Shown: in pieces, positions 1-10,244 of the stretch
Layout of the letters: every line of letters starts with the position of its first letter
How positions within the stretch are numbered: the first letter of the stretch is position 1
Source of the DNA: Parietaria judaica
Lineage: Eukaryota > Streptophyta > Magnoliopsida > Rosales > Urticaceae
DNA: 64,000 nt
NCBI GenBank assembly: GCA_954871525.1
Contig: OX940863.1
Span: 43,076,501-43,140,500 of the forward strand
Direction: 5' to 3'
Notes under the pieces: model-generated
Seen by the model: only the letters and a program-made list of their open reading frames with translations
Told to the model about the DNA's origin: nothing
The model's database searches: none
Program-made: the position numbers and the translations under genes

Positions 1-138
1 GAACCCTAATTAAATGATATTTTAAACAACAAATGAACTTCAAAATGCTTAATAATGTGTAATTGTATCATATTTACTTATTTTAATACCTAAACAGCGA
101 AGAGCTATCTCCTAGTTTCTATATCAAGCCGTTAATGA

Positions 139-153
139 GTTAAAACTTTTAAC
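139..153. repeat. 15-bp dyad in type A monomers (representative)
   Basis: The sequence gttaaaa-c-ttttaac is a perfect inverted repeat with 7-bp arms around one base. It is kept in almost all type A monomers of the left arm and in the A' monomers of the right arm, but B monomers have 'gttaaaatctttacc', which breaks it. It could be a protein site or simply a by-product of A/T richness. Confidence 0.6.
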
Positions 154-1421
154 GAAAAGTGTTAAAAATTGGTTTTCTTACGAGAGCAAATACGATGCGT
201 TCTTGATGAAATTTGAGTTGCTAGACCTTCTTTAGGGTGGTATTATTATAAATTAGGTTAGTTTTGGCATTAAAAGTTTTTGGAGCTCTCTTAAAATCCA
301 GTTTCAACAATTAATGTGTGCTCCAAAAAAAACTGAGTCTTTTTCCCATTTTCCGAGAAAAACCCTAATTAAACGATATTTTAAACAACAAATGAACTTA
401 AAAATGCTTAATCATGTGTAATTGTATCACATTTACTTATTTTAATACTTAAACAGCGAAGATCTATCTCCTAGTTTCCATATCAAGCCGTTAATGGGTT
501 AAAACTTTTAACGAAAAGTGTTAAAAATTGGTTTTCTTACAAGAGCAAATACGATGCGTTCTTGATGAAATTTGAGTTCCTAGACATTCTTTATGGTGGT
601 ATTATTATAAATTGTGTTTTTTTTGGCATTGAAATTTTTTCGAGTTCTCTTAAAATCTAGTTTCAACAATTAACGCGTCCTCCAAAAAAAAACTTAGTCT
701 TTTTCCCATTTTACGCAAAAGAACTCTAATTAAAAGATATTTTAAACAAAAAATGAACTTAAAAATGCTTAATAATGTGTAATTTTATTAAATTAACTTA
801 TTTTAATCCTTAAATTGCGAAGTATTATCTCCTAGTTTCTTTATGAAGCCGAGAACGGGTTAAAATCTTTACCGAAAAGTGTTAAAAATTTGTTATCTTA
901 CGAGAGCAAATACAATGCGTTCTTGATGAAATTTGAGTTGCTAGACCGCTTTAGGGTGGTATTATTTTAAATTGGGTTAGTTTTGGCATTAAAAGTTTTT
1001 GGAGCTCTCTTAAAATCAAGTTTCAACAATTAATGCGTGCTAAAAAAAAACTGAGTCTTTTTCCCATTTTCCGAGAAAGAACCCTAGTTAAACGATATTT
1101 TAAACAACAAATGAACTTCAAAAATCTTAATCATGTGTAATTGTATCACATTTACTTATTTTAATACCTAAACGGCGAAGAGCTGTCTCCTAGTTTCTAT
1201 CTCAAGCCGTTAATGGGTTAAAACTTTTAACGAAAAGTGTTAAAAATTGGTTTTCTTACGAGAGCAAATACGATGCGTTCTTGATGAAATTTGAGTTCCT
1301 AGACCTTCTTTATGGTGGTATTATTATAAATTGGGTTTGTTTTGGCATTGAAATTTTTTCTAGCTCTCTTAAAATCTAGTTTCAACAATTAACGCGTCCT
1401 CCAAAAAAAACTTAGTCTTTA

Positions 1422-1438
1422 TCCCATTTTACGCGAAA
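1422..1438 (-). other. CENP-B-box-like 17-mer at the end of a left-arm A monomer (representative)
   Basis: On the - strand the sequence reads TTTCGCGTAAAATGGGA. Against the mammalian CENP-B box NTTCGNNNNANNCGGGN it matches 8 of 9 fixed bases (T in place of the first C of CGGG). It recurs at the end of almost every A monomer in the left arm, about every 720 bp. The equivalent place in B monomers ('ttccgagaaag' in + orientation) matches 7 of 9. The match is seen; binding by any protein is not shown, and insects lack a clear CENP-B orthologue. Confidence 0.5.
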
Positions 1439-3596
1439 GAACTCTAATTAAAAAATATTTTAAACAAAAAATGAACTTAAAAATGCTTAATAATGTGTAA
1501 TTTTATTACATTAAATTATTTTAATCCCTAAATTGCGAAGTACTATCTCCTAGTTTCTATATGAAGCCGTGAACGGGTTAAAATCTTTACCGGAAAGTGT
1601 TAAAAATTGGTTATCTTACGAGAGCAAATACGATGCGTTCTTGATGAAATTTGAGTTGGTAGACCTTCTTTAGGGTGGTATTATTATAAATTGGGTTAGT
1701 TTTGGCATTACAAGGTTTTGGAGCTCTCTTAAAATCCAGTTTCAACAATTAATGCGTGCTCCAAAAAAACTGAGTGTTTTTCCCATTTTCCGAGAAAGAA
1801 CCCTAATTAAACGATATTTTAAACAAAAAATGAACTTAAAAATGCTTAATCATGTGTAATTGTATCACATTTACTTATTTTAATACCTAAACAGCGAAGA
1901 GCTGTCTCCTAGTTTCTATATCAAGCCGTTAATGGGTTAAAACTTTTAACGAAAAGTGTTAAAAATTGGTTTTCTTACGAGAGCAAATACGATGCGTTCT
2001 TGATGAAATTTGAGTTCCTAGACCTTCTTTATGGTGGTATTATTATAAATTGGGTTTGTTTTGGCATTGAAATTTTTTCGAGCTCTCTTAAAATCTAGTT
2101 TCAACAATTAACGCGTCCTCCAAAAAAAACTTAGTCTTTATCCCATTTTACGCGAAAGAACTATAATTAAAAGATATTTTAAACAAAAAATGAACTTAAA
2201 AATGCTTAATAATGAGTAATTTTATTACATTAAATTATTTTAATCCCTAAATTGCGAAGTACTATCTCCTAGTTTCTATATGAAGCCGTGAACGGGTTAA
2301 AATCTTTACCGGAAAGTGTTAAAAATTGGTTATCTTACGAGAGCAAATACGATGCGTTCTTGATGAAATTTGAGTTGGTAGACCTTCTTTAGGGTGGTAT
2401 TATTATAAATTGGGTTAGTTTTGGCATTACAAGGTTTTGGAGCTCTCTTAAAATCCAGTTTCAACAATTAATGCGTGCTCCAAAAAAAACTGAGTGTTTT
2501 CCCATTTTCCGAGAAAGAACCCTAATTAAACGATATTTTAAACAAAAAATGAACTTAAAAATGCTTAATCATGTGTAATTGTATCACATTTACTTATTTT
2601 AATACCTAAACAGCGAAGAGCTGTCTCCTAGTTTCTATATCAAGCCGTTAATGGGTTAAAACTTTTAACGAAAAGTGTTAAAAATTGGTTTTCTTACGAG
2701 AGCAAATACGATGCGTTCTTGATGAAATTTGAGTTCCTAGACCTTCTTTATGGTGGTATTATTATAAATTGGGTTTGTTTTGGCATTGAAATTTTTTCGA
2801 GCTCTCTTAAAATCTAGTTTCAACAATTAACGCGTCCTCCAAAAAAAACTTAGTCTTTATCCCATTTTACGCGAAAGAACTCTAATTAAAAGATATTTTA
2901 AAAAAAAATGAACTTAAAAATGCTTAATAATGTGTAATTTTATTACATTAAATTATTTTAATCCCTAAATTGCGAAGTACTATCTCCTAGTTTCTATATG
3001 AAGCCGTGAACGGGTTAAAATCTTTACCGGAAAGTGTTAAAAATTGGTTATCTTACGAGAGCAAATACGATGCGTTCTTGATGAAATTTGAGATGGTAGA
3101 CCTTATTTAGGGTGTTATTATTATAAATTGGGTTAGTTTTGGCATTACAAGGTTTTGGAGCTCTCTTAAAATCCAGTTTCAACAATTAATGCGTGCTCCA
3201 AAAAAACTGAGTGTTTTTCCCATTTTCCGAGAAAGAACCCTAATTAAACGATATTTTAAACAAAAAATGAACTTAAAAATGCTTAATCATGTGTAATTGT
3301 ATCACATTTACTTATTTTAATACCTAAACAACGAAGAGCTGTCTCCTAGTTTCTATATCAAGCCGTTAGTGGGTTAAAACTTTTAACGAAAAGTGTTAAA
3401 AATTGGTTTTCTTACGAGAGCAAATAGGATGCGTTCTTGATGAAATTTGAGTTCCTAGACCTTCTTTATGGTGGTATTATTATAAATTGGGTTTTTTTTG
3501 GCATTGAAATTTTTTCGAGTTCTCTTAAAATCTAGTTTCAACAATTAACGCGTCCTCCAAAAAAAAAACTTAGTCGTTTTCCCATTTTACGCGAAA
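1439..3596 (+). repeat. Three tandem B-A dimers (719-720 bp each)
   Basis: Units 1439-2157, 2158-2876 and 2877-3596. Each B monomer carries the private pair 'gagttggtagacc' (or 'gagatggtag' in the third) and 'ggcattacaaggttttgg'. Each A monomer has 'ttagtctttatccc' or, in the last, 'ttagtcgttttccc'. The homologous region downstream (about 5,930-6,640) has only one such B-A dimer, so two dimers were gained here or lost there, most simply by unequal crossing over. Confidence 0.9.
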
Positions 3597-3930
3597 GAAC
3601 TCTAATTAAAAGATATTTTAAACAAAAAATGAACTTAAAAATGCTTAATAATGTGTAATTTTATTACATTAAATTATTTTAATCCCTAAATTGCGAAGCA
3701 CTATCTGCTAGTTTCTATATGAAGCCGTGAACGGGTTAAAATCTTTACCGAAAAGTGTTAAAAATTGGTTATCTTATGAGAGCAAATACGATGCGTTCTT
3801 GATGAAATTTGAGTTGATAGACCTTCTTTAGGGTGGTATTATTATAAATTGGGTTAGTTTTGGCATTAGAAGTTTTTGGAGCTCTCTTAAAATCCAGTTT
3901 CAACAATTAATGCGTGCTCCAAAAAAAATG
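3597..3930 (+). repeat. Type B monomer ending in an internal deletion junction
   Basis: The B monomer starting at 3597 is normal until 'gtgctcc' at 3914-3920. After an A run (3921-3928) the sequence jumps to 'tggttatctta', mid-monomer, instead of 'ctgagtc'. The core spacing here is 163 bp (3782 to 3945) instead of about 360, so about 197 bp are missing. Both sides of the junction have an A run ('ccaaaaaaaa' and 'gttaaaaattgg'), suggesting slippage or microhomology-mediated deletion. This monomer also has 'actatctgctag' and 'gagttgatagacc', variants typical of the inverted right arm. Confidence 0.88.
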
Positions 3931-6639
3931 GTTATCTTATTAGAGCAAATACGACGCGTTCTTGATGAAATTTGAGTTGCTAGACCTTCTTTAGGGTGTA
4001 ATTATTATAAATTGGGTTAGTCTTGGCATTAAAAGTTTTTGGAGCTCTCTTAAAATCCAGTTTCAAAACTTAATGCGTGCTCCAAAAAAAACTGAGTCTT
4101 TTTCCCATTTTCCGAGAAAGAACCCTAATTAAATGATATTTTAAACAACAAATGAACTTCAAAATGCTTAATAATGTGTAATTGTATCATATTTACTTAT
4201 TTTAATACCTAAACAGCGAAGAGCTGTCTCCTAGTTTCTATATCAAGCCGTTAATGAGTTAAAACTTTTAACGAAAAGTGTTAAAAATTGGTTTTCTTAC
4301 GAGAGAAAATACGATGCGTTCTTGATGAAATTTGAGTTCCTAGACCTTCTTTATGGTGGTATTATTATAAATTGGGTTTGTTTTGGCATTGAAAGTTTTT
4401 CGAGCTCTCTTATAATCTAATTTCAAAAATTAACGCGTCCTCCAAAAAAAAATTGAGTCTTTTTCCCATTTTACACGAAAGAACTCTAATTAAAAGATAT
4501 TTTAAACAAAAAATGAACTTAAAAATGCTTAATAATGTGTAATTTTATTACATTAAATTATTTTAATCCCTAAATTGCGAAGCACTATCTCCTAGTTTCT
4601 ATATGAAGCTGTGAACGGGTTAAAACTTTTAACGAAAAGTGTTAAAAATTGGTTATCTTAAGAGAGCAAATACGATGCGTCTTGATGAAATTTGAGTTGC
4701 TAGACCTTCTTTAGGGTGGTATTATTATAAATTAGGTTAGTTTTGGCATTAAAAGTTTTTGGAGCTCTCTTAAAATTCAGTTTCAACAATTAATGCGTGC
4801 TCCAAAAAAAACTGAGTCTTTTTCCCATTTTCCGAGAAAGAACCCTAATTAAACGATATTTTAAACAACAAATGAACTTAAAAATGCTTAATCATGTGTA
4901 ATTGTATCACATTTACTTATTTTAATACTTAAAAGCGAAGATCTATCTCCTAGTTTCCATATCAAGCCGTTAATGGGTTAAAACTTTTAACGAAAAGTGT
5001 TAAAAATTGGTTTTCTTACGAGAGCAAATACGATGCGTTCTTGATGAAATTTGAGTTCCTAGACATTCTTTATGGTGGTATTATTATAAATTGGGTTTTT
5101 TTTGGCATTGAAATTTTTTCGAGTTCTCTTAAAATCTAGTTTCAACAATTAACGCGTCCTCCAAAAAAAAACTTAGTCTTTTTCCCATTTTACGCAAAAG
5201 AACTCTAATTAAAAGATATTTTAAACAAAAAATGAACTTAAAAATGCTTAATAATGTGTAATTTTATTAAATTAACTTATTTTAATCCTTAAATTGCGAA
5301 GTATTATCTCCTAGTTTCTTTATGAAGCCGAGAACGGGTTAAAATCTTTACCGAAAAGTGTTAAAAATTTGTTATCTTACGAGAGCAAATACAATGCGTT
5401 CTTGATGAAATTTGAGTTGCTACACCGCTTTAGGGTGGTATTATTTTAAATTGGGTTAGTTTTGGCATTAAAAGTTTTTGGAGCTCTCTTAAAATCAAGT
5501 TTCAACAATTAATGCGTGCTAAAAAAAACTGAGTCTTTTTCCCATTTTCCGAGAAAGAACCCTAGTTAAACGATATTTTAAACAACAAATGAACTTCAAA
5601 AATCTTAATCATGTGTAATTGTATTACATTTACTTATTTTAATACCTAAACGGCGAAGAGCTGTCTCCTAGTTTCTATCTCAAGCCGTTAATAGGTTAAA
5701 ACTTTTAACGAAAAGTGTTAAAAATTGGTTTTCTTACGAGAGCAAATACGATGCGTTCTTGATGAAATTTGAGTTCCTAGACCTTCTTTATGGTGGTATT
5801 ATTATAAATTGGGTTTGTTTTGGCATTGAAATTTTTTCGAGCTCTCTTAAAATCTAGTTTCAACAATTAACGCGTCCTCCAAAAAAAACTTAGTCTTTAT
5901 CCCATTTTACGCGAAAGAACTCTAATTAAAAGATATTTTAAACAAAAAATGAACTTAAAAATGCTTAATAATGTGTAGTTTTATTACATTAAATTATTTC
6001 AATCCCTAAATTGCGAAGTACTATCTCCTAGTTTCTATATGAAGCCGTGAACGGGTTAAAATCATTACCGGAAAGTGTTAAAAATTGGTTATCTTACGAG
6101 AGCAAATACGATGCGTTCTTGATGAAATTTGAGTTGGTAGACCTTCTTTAGGGTGGTATTATTATAAATTGGGTTAGTTTTGGCATTACAAGGTTTTGGA
6201 GCTCTCTTAAAATCCAGTTTCAACAATTAATGCGTGCTCCAAAAAAACTGAGTGTTTTTCCCATTTTCCGAGAAAGAACCCTAATTAAACGATATTTTAA
6301 ACAAAAAATGAACTTAAAAATGCTTAATCATGTGTAATTGTATCACATTTACTTATTTTAATACCTAAACAGCGAAGAGCTGTCTCCTAGTTTCTATATC
6401 AAGCCGTTAATGGGTTAAAACTTTTAACGAAAAATGTTAAAAATTGGTTTTCTTACGAGAGCAAATACGATGCGTTCTTGATGAAATTTGAGTTCCTAGA
6501 CCTTCTTTATGGTGGTATTATTATAAATTGGGTTTTTTTTGGCATTGAAATTTTTTCGAGTTCTCTTAAAATCTAGTTTCAACAATTAACGCGTCCTCCA
6601 AAAAAAAAAAACTTAGTCGTTTTCCCATTTTACGCGAAA
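3931..6639 (+). repeat. Second copy of the left-end segment, alternating A and B
   Basis: A truncated B right half (core 3945) is followed by A (4305), B (4666), A (5024), B (5385), A (5742), B (6102) and A (6461). From about 4,700 to 6,280 it matches about 220-1,800 at a constant offset of 4,478-4,480 bp, including rare changes such as 'aaattaggttag', 'gaagatctatctcc' with 'tagtttccatatc', and a near-identical 'ccgctttaggg'. A base is missing at 4680 ('tgcgtcttgatg'). The longest A run seen in the window (12 A, 6600-6611) lies here. Confidence 0.88.
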
Positions 6640-8804
6640 GAACTCTAATTAAAAGATATTTTAAACAAAAAATGAACTTAAAAATGCTTAATAATGTTTA
6701 ATTTTATTACATTAAATTATTTTAATCCCTAAATTGCGAAGCACTATCTCCTAGTTTCTATATGAAGCCGTGAACGGGTTAAAATCTTTACCGAAAAGTG
6801 TTAAAAATTGGTTATCTTACGAGAGCAAATACGTTGCGTTCTTGATGAAATTTGAGTTGCTAGACCTTCTTTAGGGTGGTATTATTATAAATTGGGTTAT
6901 TTTTGGCATTAAAAGTTTTTGGAGCTCTCTTAAAATCCTGTTTCAACAATTAATGCGTGCTCCAAAAAAAACTGCGTCTTTTTCCCATTTTCCGAGAAAG
7001 AACCCTCGTTAAACGATATTTTAAACAACAAATGAACTTAAAAAATATTAATCATGTGTAATTGTATCACATTAACTTATTTTAATACCTAAACAGCGAA
7101 GAGTTGTTTCCTAGTTTCTATATCAAGCCGTTAACGGGTTAAAATCTTTACCGAAAAAGTGTTAAAAATTGGTTTTCTTACGAGAGCAAATACGATGCGT
7201 TCTTGATGAAATTTGAGTTCCTAGACCTTCTTTATGGTGGTATTATTATAAATTGGGTTATTTTTGGCATTAAAAGTTTTTGGAGCTCTCTTAAAATCCA
7301 GTTTCAACAATTAATGCGTGCTCCAAAAAAAAACTGAGTCTTTTTCCCATTTTCTGAGAAAGAACCCTAGTTAAACGATATTTTAAACAACAAATGAATT
7401 CAAAAATCTTAATCATGTGTAATTGTATCACATTTAATTATTTTAATACCTAAACAGCGAAGAGCTGTCTCCTAGTTTCTATATCAAGCCGTTAATGGGT
7501 TAAAACTTTTAACGAAAAGTGTTAAAAATTGATTTTCTTACGAGAGCAAATACGATGCGTTCTTGATGAAATTTGAGTTCCTAGACCTTCTTTATGGTGG
7601 TATTATTATAAATTGCTTTTTTTTTGGCATTGAAATTTTTTCGAGTTCTCTTAAAATCTAGTTTCAACAATTAACGCGTCCTCCAAAAAAAAACTTTGTC
7701 TTTTTCCCATTTTACGCGAAAGAACTCTAATTAAAAGATATTTTAAACAAAAAATGAACTTAAAAATGCTTAATAATGTGTAATTTTATTACATTAAATT
7801 ATTTTAATCCCTAAATTGCGAAGCACTATCTCCTAGTTTCTATATGAAGCCGTGAACGGGTTAAAATCTTTACCGAAAAGTGTTAAAAATTGGTTATCTT
7901 ACGAGAGCAAATACGATGCGTTCTTGATGAAATTTAAGTTGCTAGACCTTCTTTAGGGTGGTATTATTATAAATTGGGTTAGTTTTGGCATTAAAAGTTT
8001 TTGGAGCTCTCTTAAAATCCTGTTTCAACAATTAATGCGTGCTCCAAAAAAAACTGCGTCTTTTTCCCATTTTCCGAGAAAGAACCCTCGTTAAACGATA
8101 TTTTAAACAACAAATGAACTTCAAAAATATTAATCATGTGTAATTGTATCACATTTACTTATTTTAATACCTAAACAGCGAAGAGCTGTTTCCTAGTTTC
8201 TATATCAAGCCGTTAATGGGTTAAAACTTTTAACGAAAAAGTGTTAAAAATTGGTTTTCTTACGAGAGCAAATACGATGCGTTCTTGATGAAATTTGAGT
8301 TCTTAGACCTTCTTTATGGTGGTATTATTATAAATTGGGTTAGTTTTGGCATTAAAAGTTTTTGGAGCTCTCTTAAAATCCAGTTTCAACAATTAATGCG
8401 TGCTCCAAAAAAAAAACTGAGTCTTTTTCCCATTTTCCGAGAAAGAACCCTAGTTAAACGATATTTTAAACAACAAATGAATTCAAAAATCTTAATCATG
8501 TGTAATTATATCAGATTTACTTATTTTAATACCTAAACAGCGAAGAGCTGTCTCCTAGTTTCTATATCAAGCCGTTAATGGGTTAAAACTTTTAACGAAA
8601 AGTGTTAAAAATTGGTTTTCTTACGAGAGCAAATACGATGCGTTCTTGATGAAATTTGAGTTCCTAGACCTTCTTTATGGTGGTATTATTATAAATTGGG
8701 TTTGTTTTGGCATTGAAATTTTTTCGAGTTCTCTTAAAATCTAGTTTCAACAATTAACGCGTCCTCCAAAAAAAAACTGAGTCTTTATCCCATTTTACGC
8801 GAAA
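6640..8804 (+). repeat. Trimer higher-order repeat, two copies (1,082 and 1,083 bp)
   Basis: Units 6640-7721 and 7722-8804, each ordered B, A/B hybrid, A. The hybrid (cores 7186 and 8268) has an A left half and a B right half, so two A left halves follow one another and the regular A-B alternation is broken. Shared private changes prove duplication of the whole trimer: 'actgcgtc', 'ccctcgttaaacg', 'aatattaatcat' and an extra A in 'cgaaaaagtg'. The hybrid at 8268 has the A-type 'tttatggtgg', which removes the TAG of B and leaves a chance 83-codon open frame. Confidence 0.9.
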
Positions 8805-10244
8805 GAACTCTAATTAAAAGATATTTTAAACAAAAAATGAACTTAAAAATGCTTAATAATGTGTAATTTTATTACATTAAATTATTTTAATCCCTAAATT
8901 GCGAAGCACTATATATCCTAGTTTCTATATGAAGCCGTGAACGGGTTAAAATCTTTGCCGAAAAGTGTTAAAAATTGGTTATCTCACGAGAGCAAATACG
9001 ATGCGTTCTTGATGAAATTTGAGTTGCTAGACCTTATTTAGGGTGGTATTATTATAAATTGGGTTAGTTTTGGCATTAAAAGTTTTTGTAGCTCTCTTAA
9101 AATCCAGTTTCAACAATTAATGCGTGCTCCAAAAGAAACTGAGTCTTTTTCCAGTTTTCCGAGAAAGAACCCTAGTTAAACGATATTTTAAACAACAAAT
9201 GAACTTAAAAAATCTTAATCATGTGTAATTGTATCACATTTACTTATTTTAATACCTAAACAGCGAAGAGCTGTCTCCTAGTTTCTATATCAAGCCGTTA
9301 ATGGGTTAAAACTTTTAACGAAAAGTGTTAAAAATTGGTTTTCTTACGAGAGCAAATACGATGCGTTCTTGATGAAATTTTAGTTCCTAGACCTTCTTTA
9401 TGGTGGTATTATTATAAATTGGGTTAGTTTTGGCATTGAAATTTTTTCGAGCTCTCTAAAAATCTAGTTTCAACAATTAACGCGTCCTCCAAAAAAAACT
9501 GAGTCTTTTTCCCATTTTACGCGAAAGAACTCAAATTAAAAGATATTTTAACCAAAAAATGAACTTAAAAATTCTTAATAATGTGTAATTTTATTACATT
9601 AAATTATTTTAATCCCTAAATTGTGAAGCACTTTCTCCTAGTTTCTATATGAAGCCGTGAACGGGTTAAAATCTTTACCGAAAAATGTTAAATTGGTTAT
9701 CTTACGAGAGCAAATACGATACGTTCTTGATGAAATTTGAGTTGCTAGACCTTATTTAGGGTGGTATTATCATAAATTGGGTTAGTTTTGGCATTAAAAG
9801 TTTTTGTAGCTCTCTTAAAATCCAGTTTCAACAATTAATGCGTGCTCCAAAAGAAACTGAGTCTTTTTCCCATTTTCCGAGAAAGAACCCTAGTTAAACG
9901 ATATTTTAAACAACAAATGAACTTCAAAATTCTTAATCATGTGTAATTGCATCACATTTACTTATTTTAATACCTAAACAGCGAAGAGCTGTCTCCTAGT
10001 TTCTATATCAAGTCGTTAATGGGTTAAAACTTTGAACGAAAAGTGTTAAAAATTGGTTTTCTTACGAGAGCAAATACGATGCGTTCTTGATGAAATTTGA
10101 GTTCCTAGACCTTCTTTATGGTGGTATTATTATAAATTGGGTTTGTTTTGGCATTGAAATTTTTTCGAGCTCTCTTAAAATCTAGTTTCAACAATTAACG
10201 CGTCCTCCAAAAAAAACTGAGTCTTTTTCCCATTTTACGCGAAA
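8805..10244 (+). repeat. B-A-B4-A4 tetramer
   Basis: Contains B (8805), A, B4 (from 9527) and A4. B4 is recognised by 'aactcaaattaaaag', 'tttaaccaaaaa', 'aaatgttaaattgg' (a 3-bp loss), 'tattatcataaatt', 'tttttgtagc' and 'ccaaaagaaactg'. A4 is recognised by 'tcaagtcgtta' and 'actttgaacg'. The same B4-A4 pair returns at about 15.3, 19.6, 21.8, 23.2 and 25.4 kb. The first B has an unusual 'actatatatcctag' near 8,907. Confidence 0.88.

Larger units (their letters stand above)
1..1438 (+). repeat. Left-end heterogeneous A/B monomers (partial first monomer)
   Basis: Four diverged monomers. The first (core at 186) is an A/B hybrid: an A left half ('ggttttcttacg') runs into a B right half ('gagttgctagacc', 'ctttagggtgg'). 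The next are A (545), B (906) and A (1264). Private changes such as 'aatacttaaac' near 445, 'tagtttccatatc', 'ctagaccgcttt' near 943 and 'aatccttaaattgcgaagtatt' near 805 are shared with a second copy about 4,479 bp downstream, so this stretch is one half of a segmental duplication. Confidence 0.9.

Noticed and set aside
221..240. 'tttaggg' and 'aaccctaa' motifs resembling telomere repeats
   Set aside because: They occur once per monomer at two unrelated places and never in tandem, so they are part of the satellite and not telomeric sequence.
6600..6611. Poly-A runs as retroposon tails or polyadenylation sites
   Set aside because: Every monomer has a 7-12 A run at the same place after 'cctcc' or 'gctcc', with no target-site duplication or inserted body.
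8285..8536. 83-codon open frame on the + strand
   Set aside because: It lies wholly inside an A/B hybrid satellite monomer and is open only because the A-type 'tttatgg' replaces the B-type 'tttaggg' stop. No ribosome site, domain or neighbouring gene; about 100 sibling monomers are closed in this frame.
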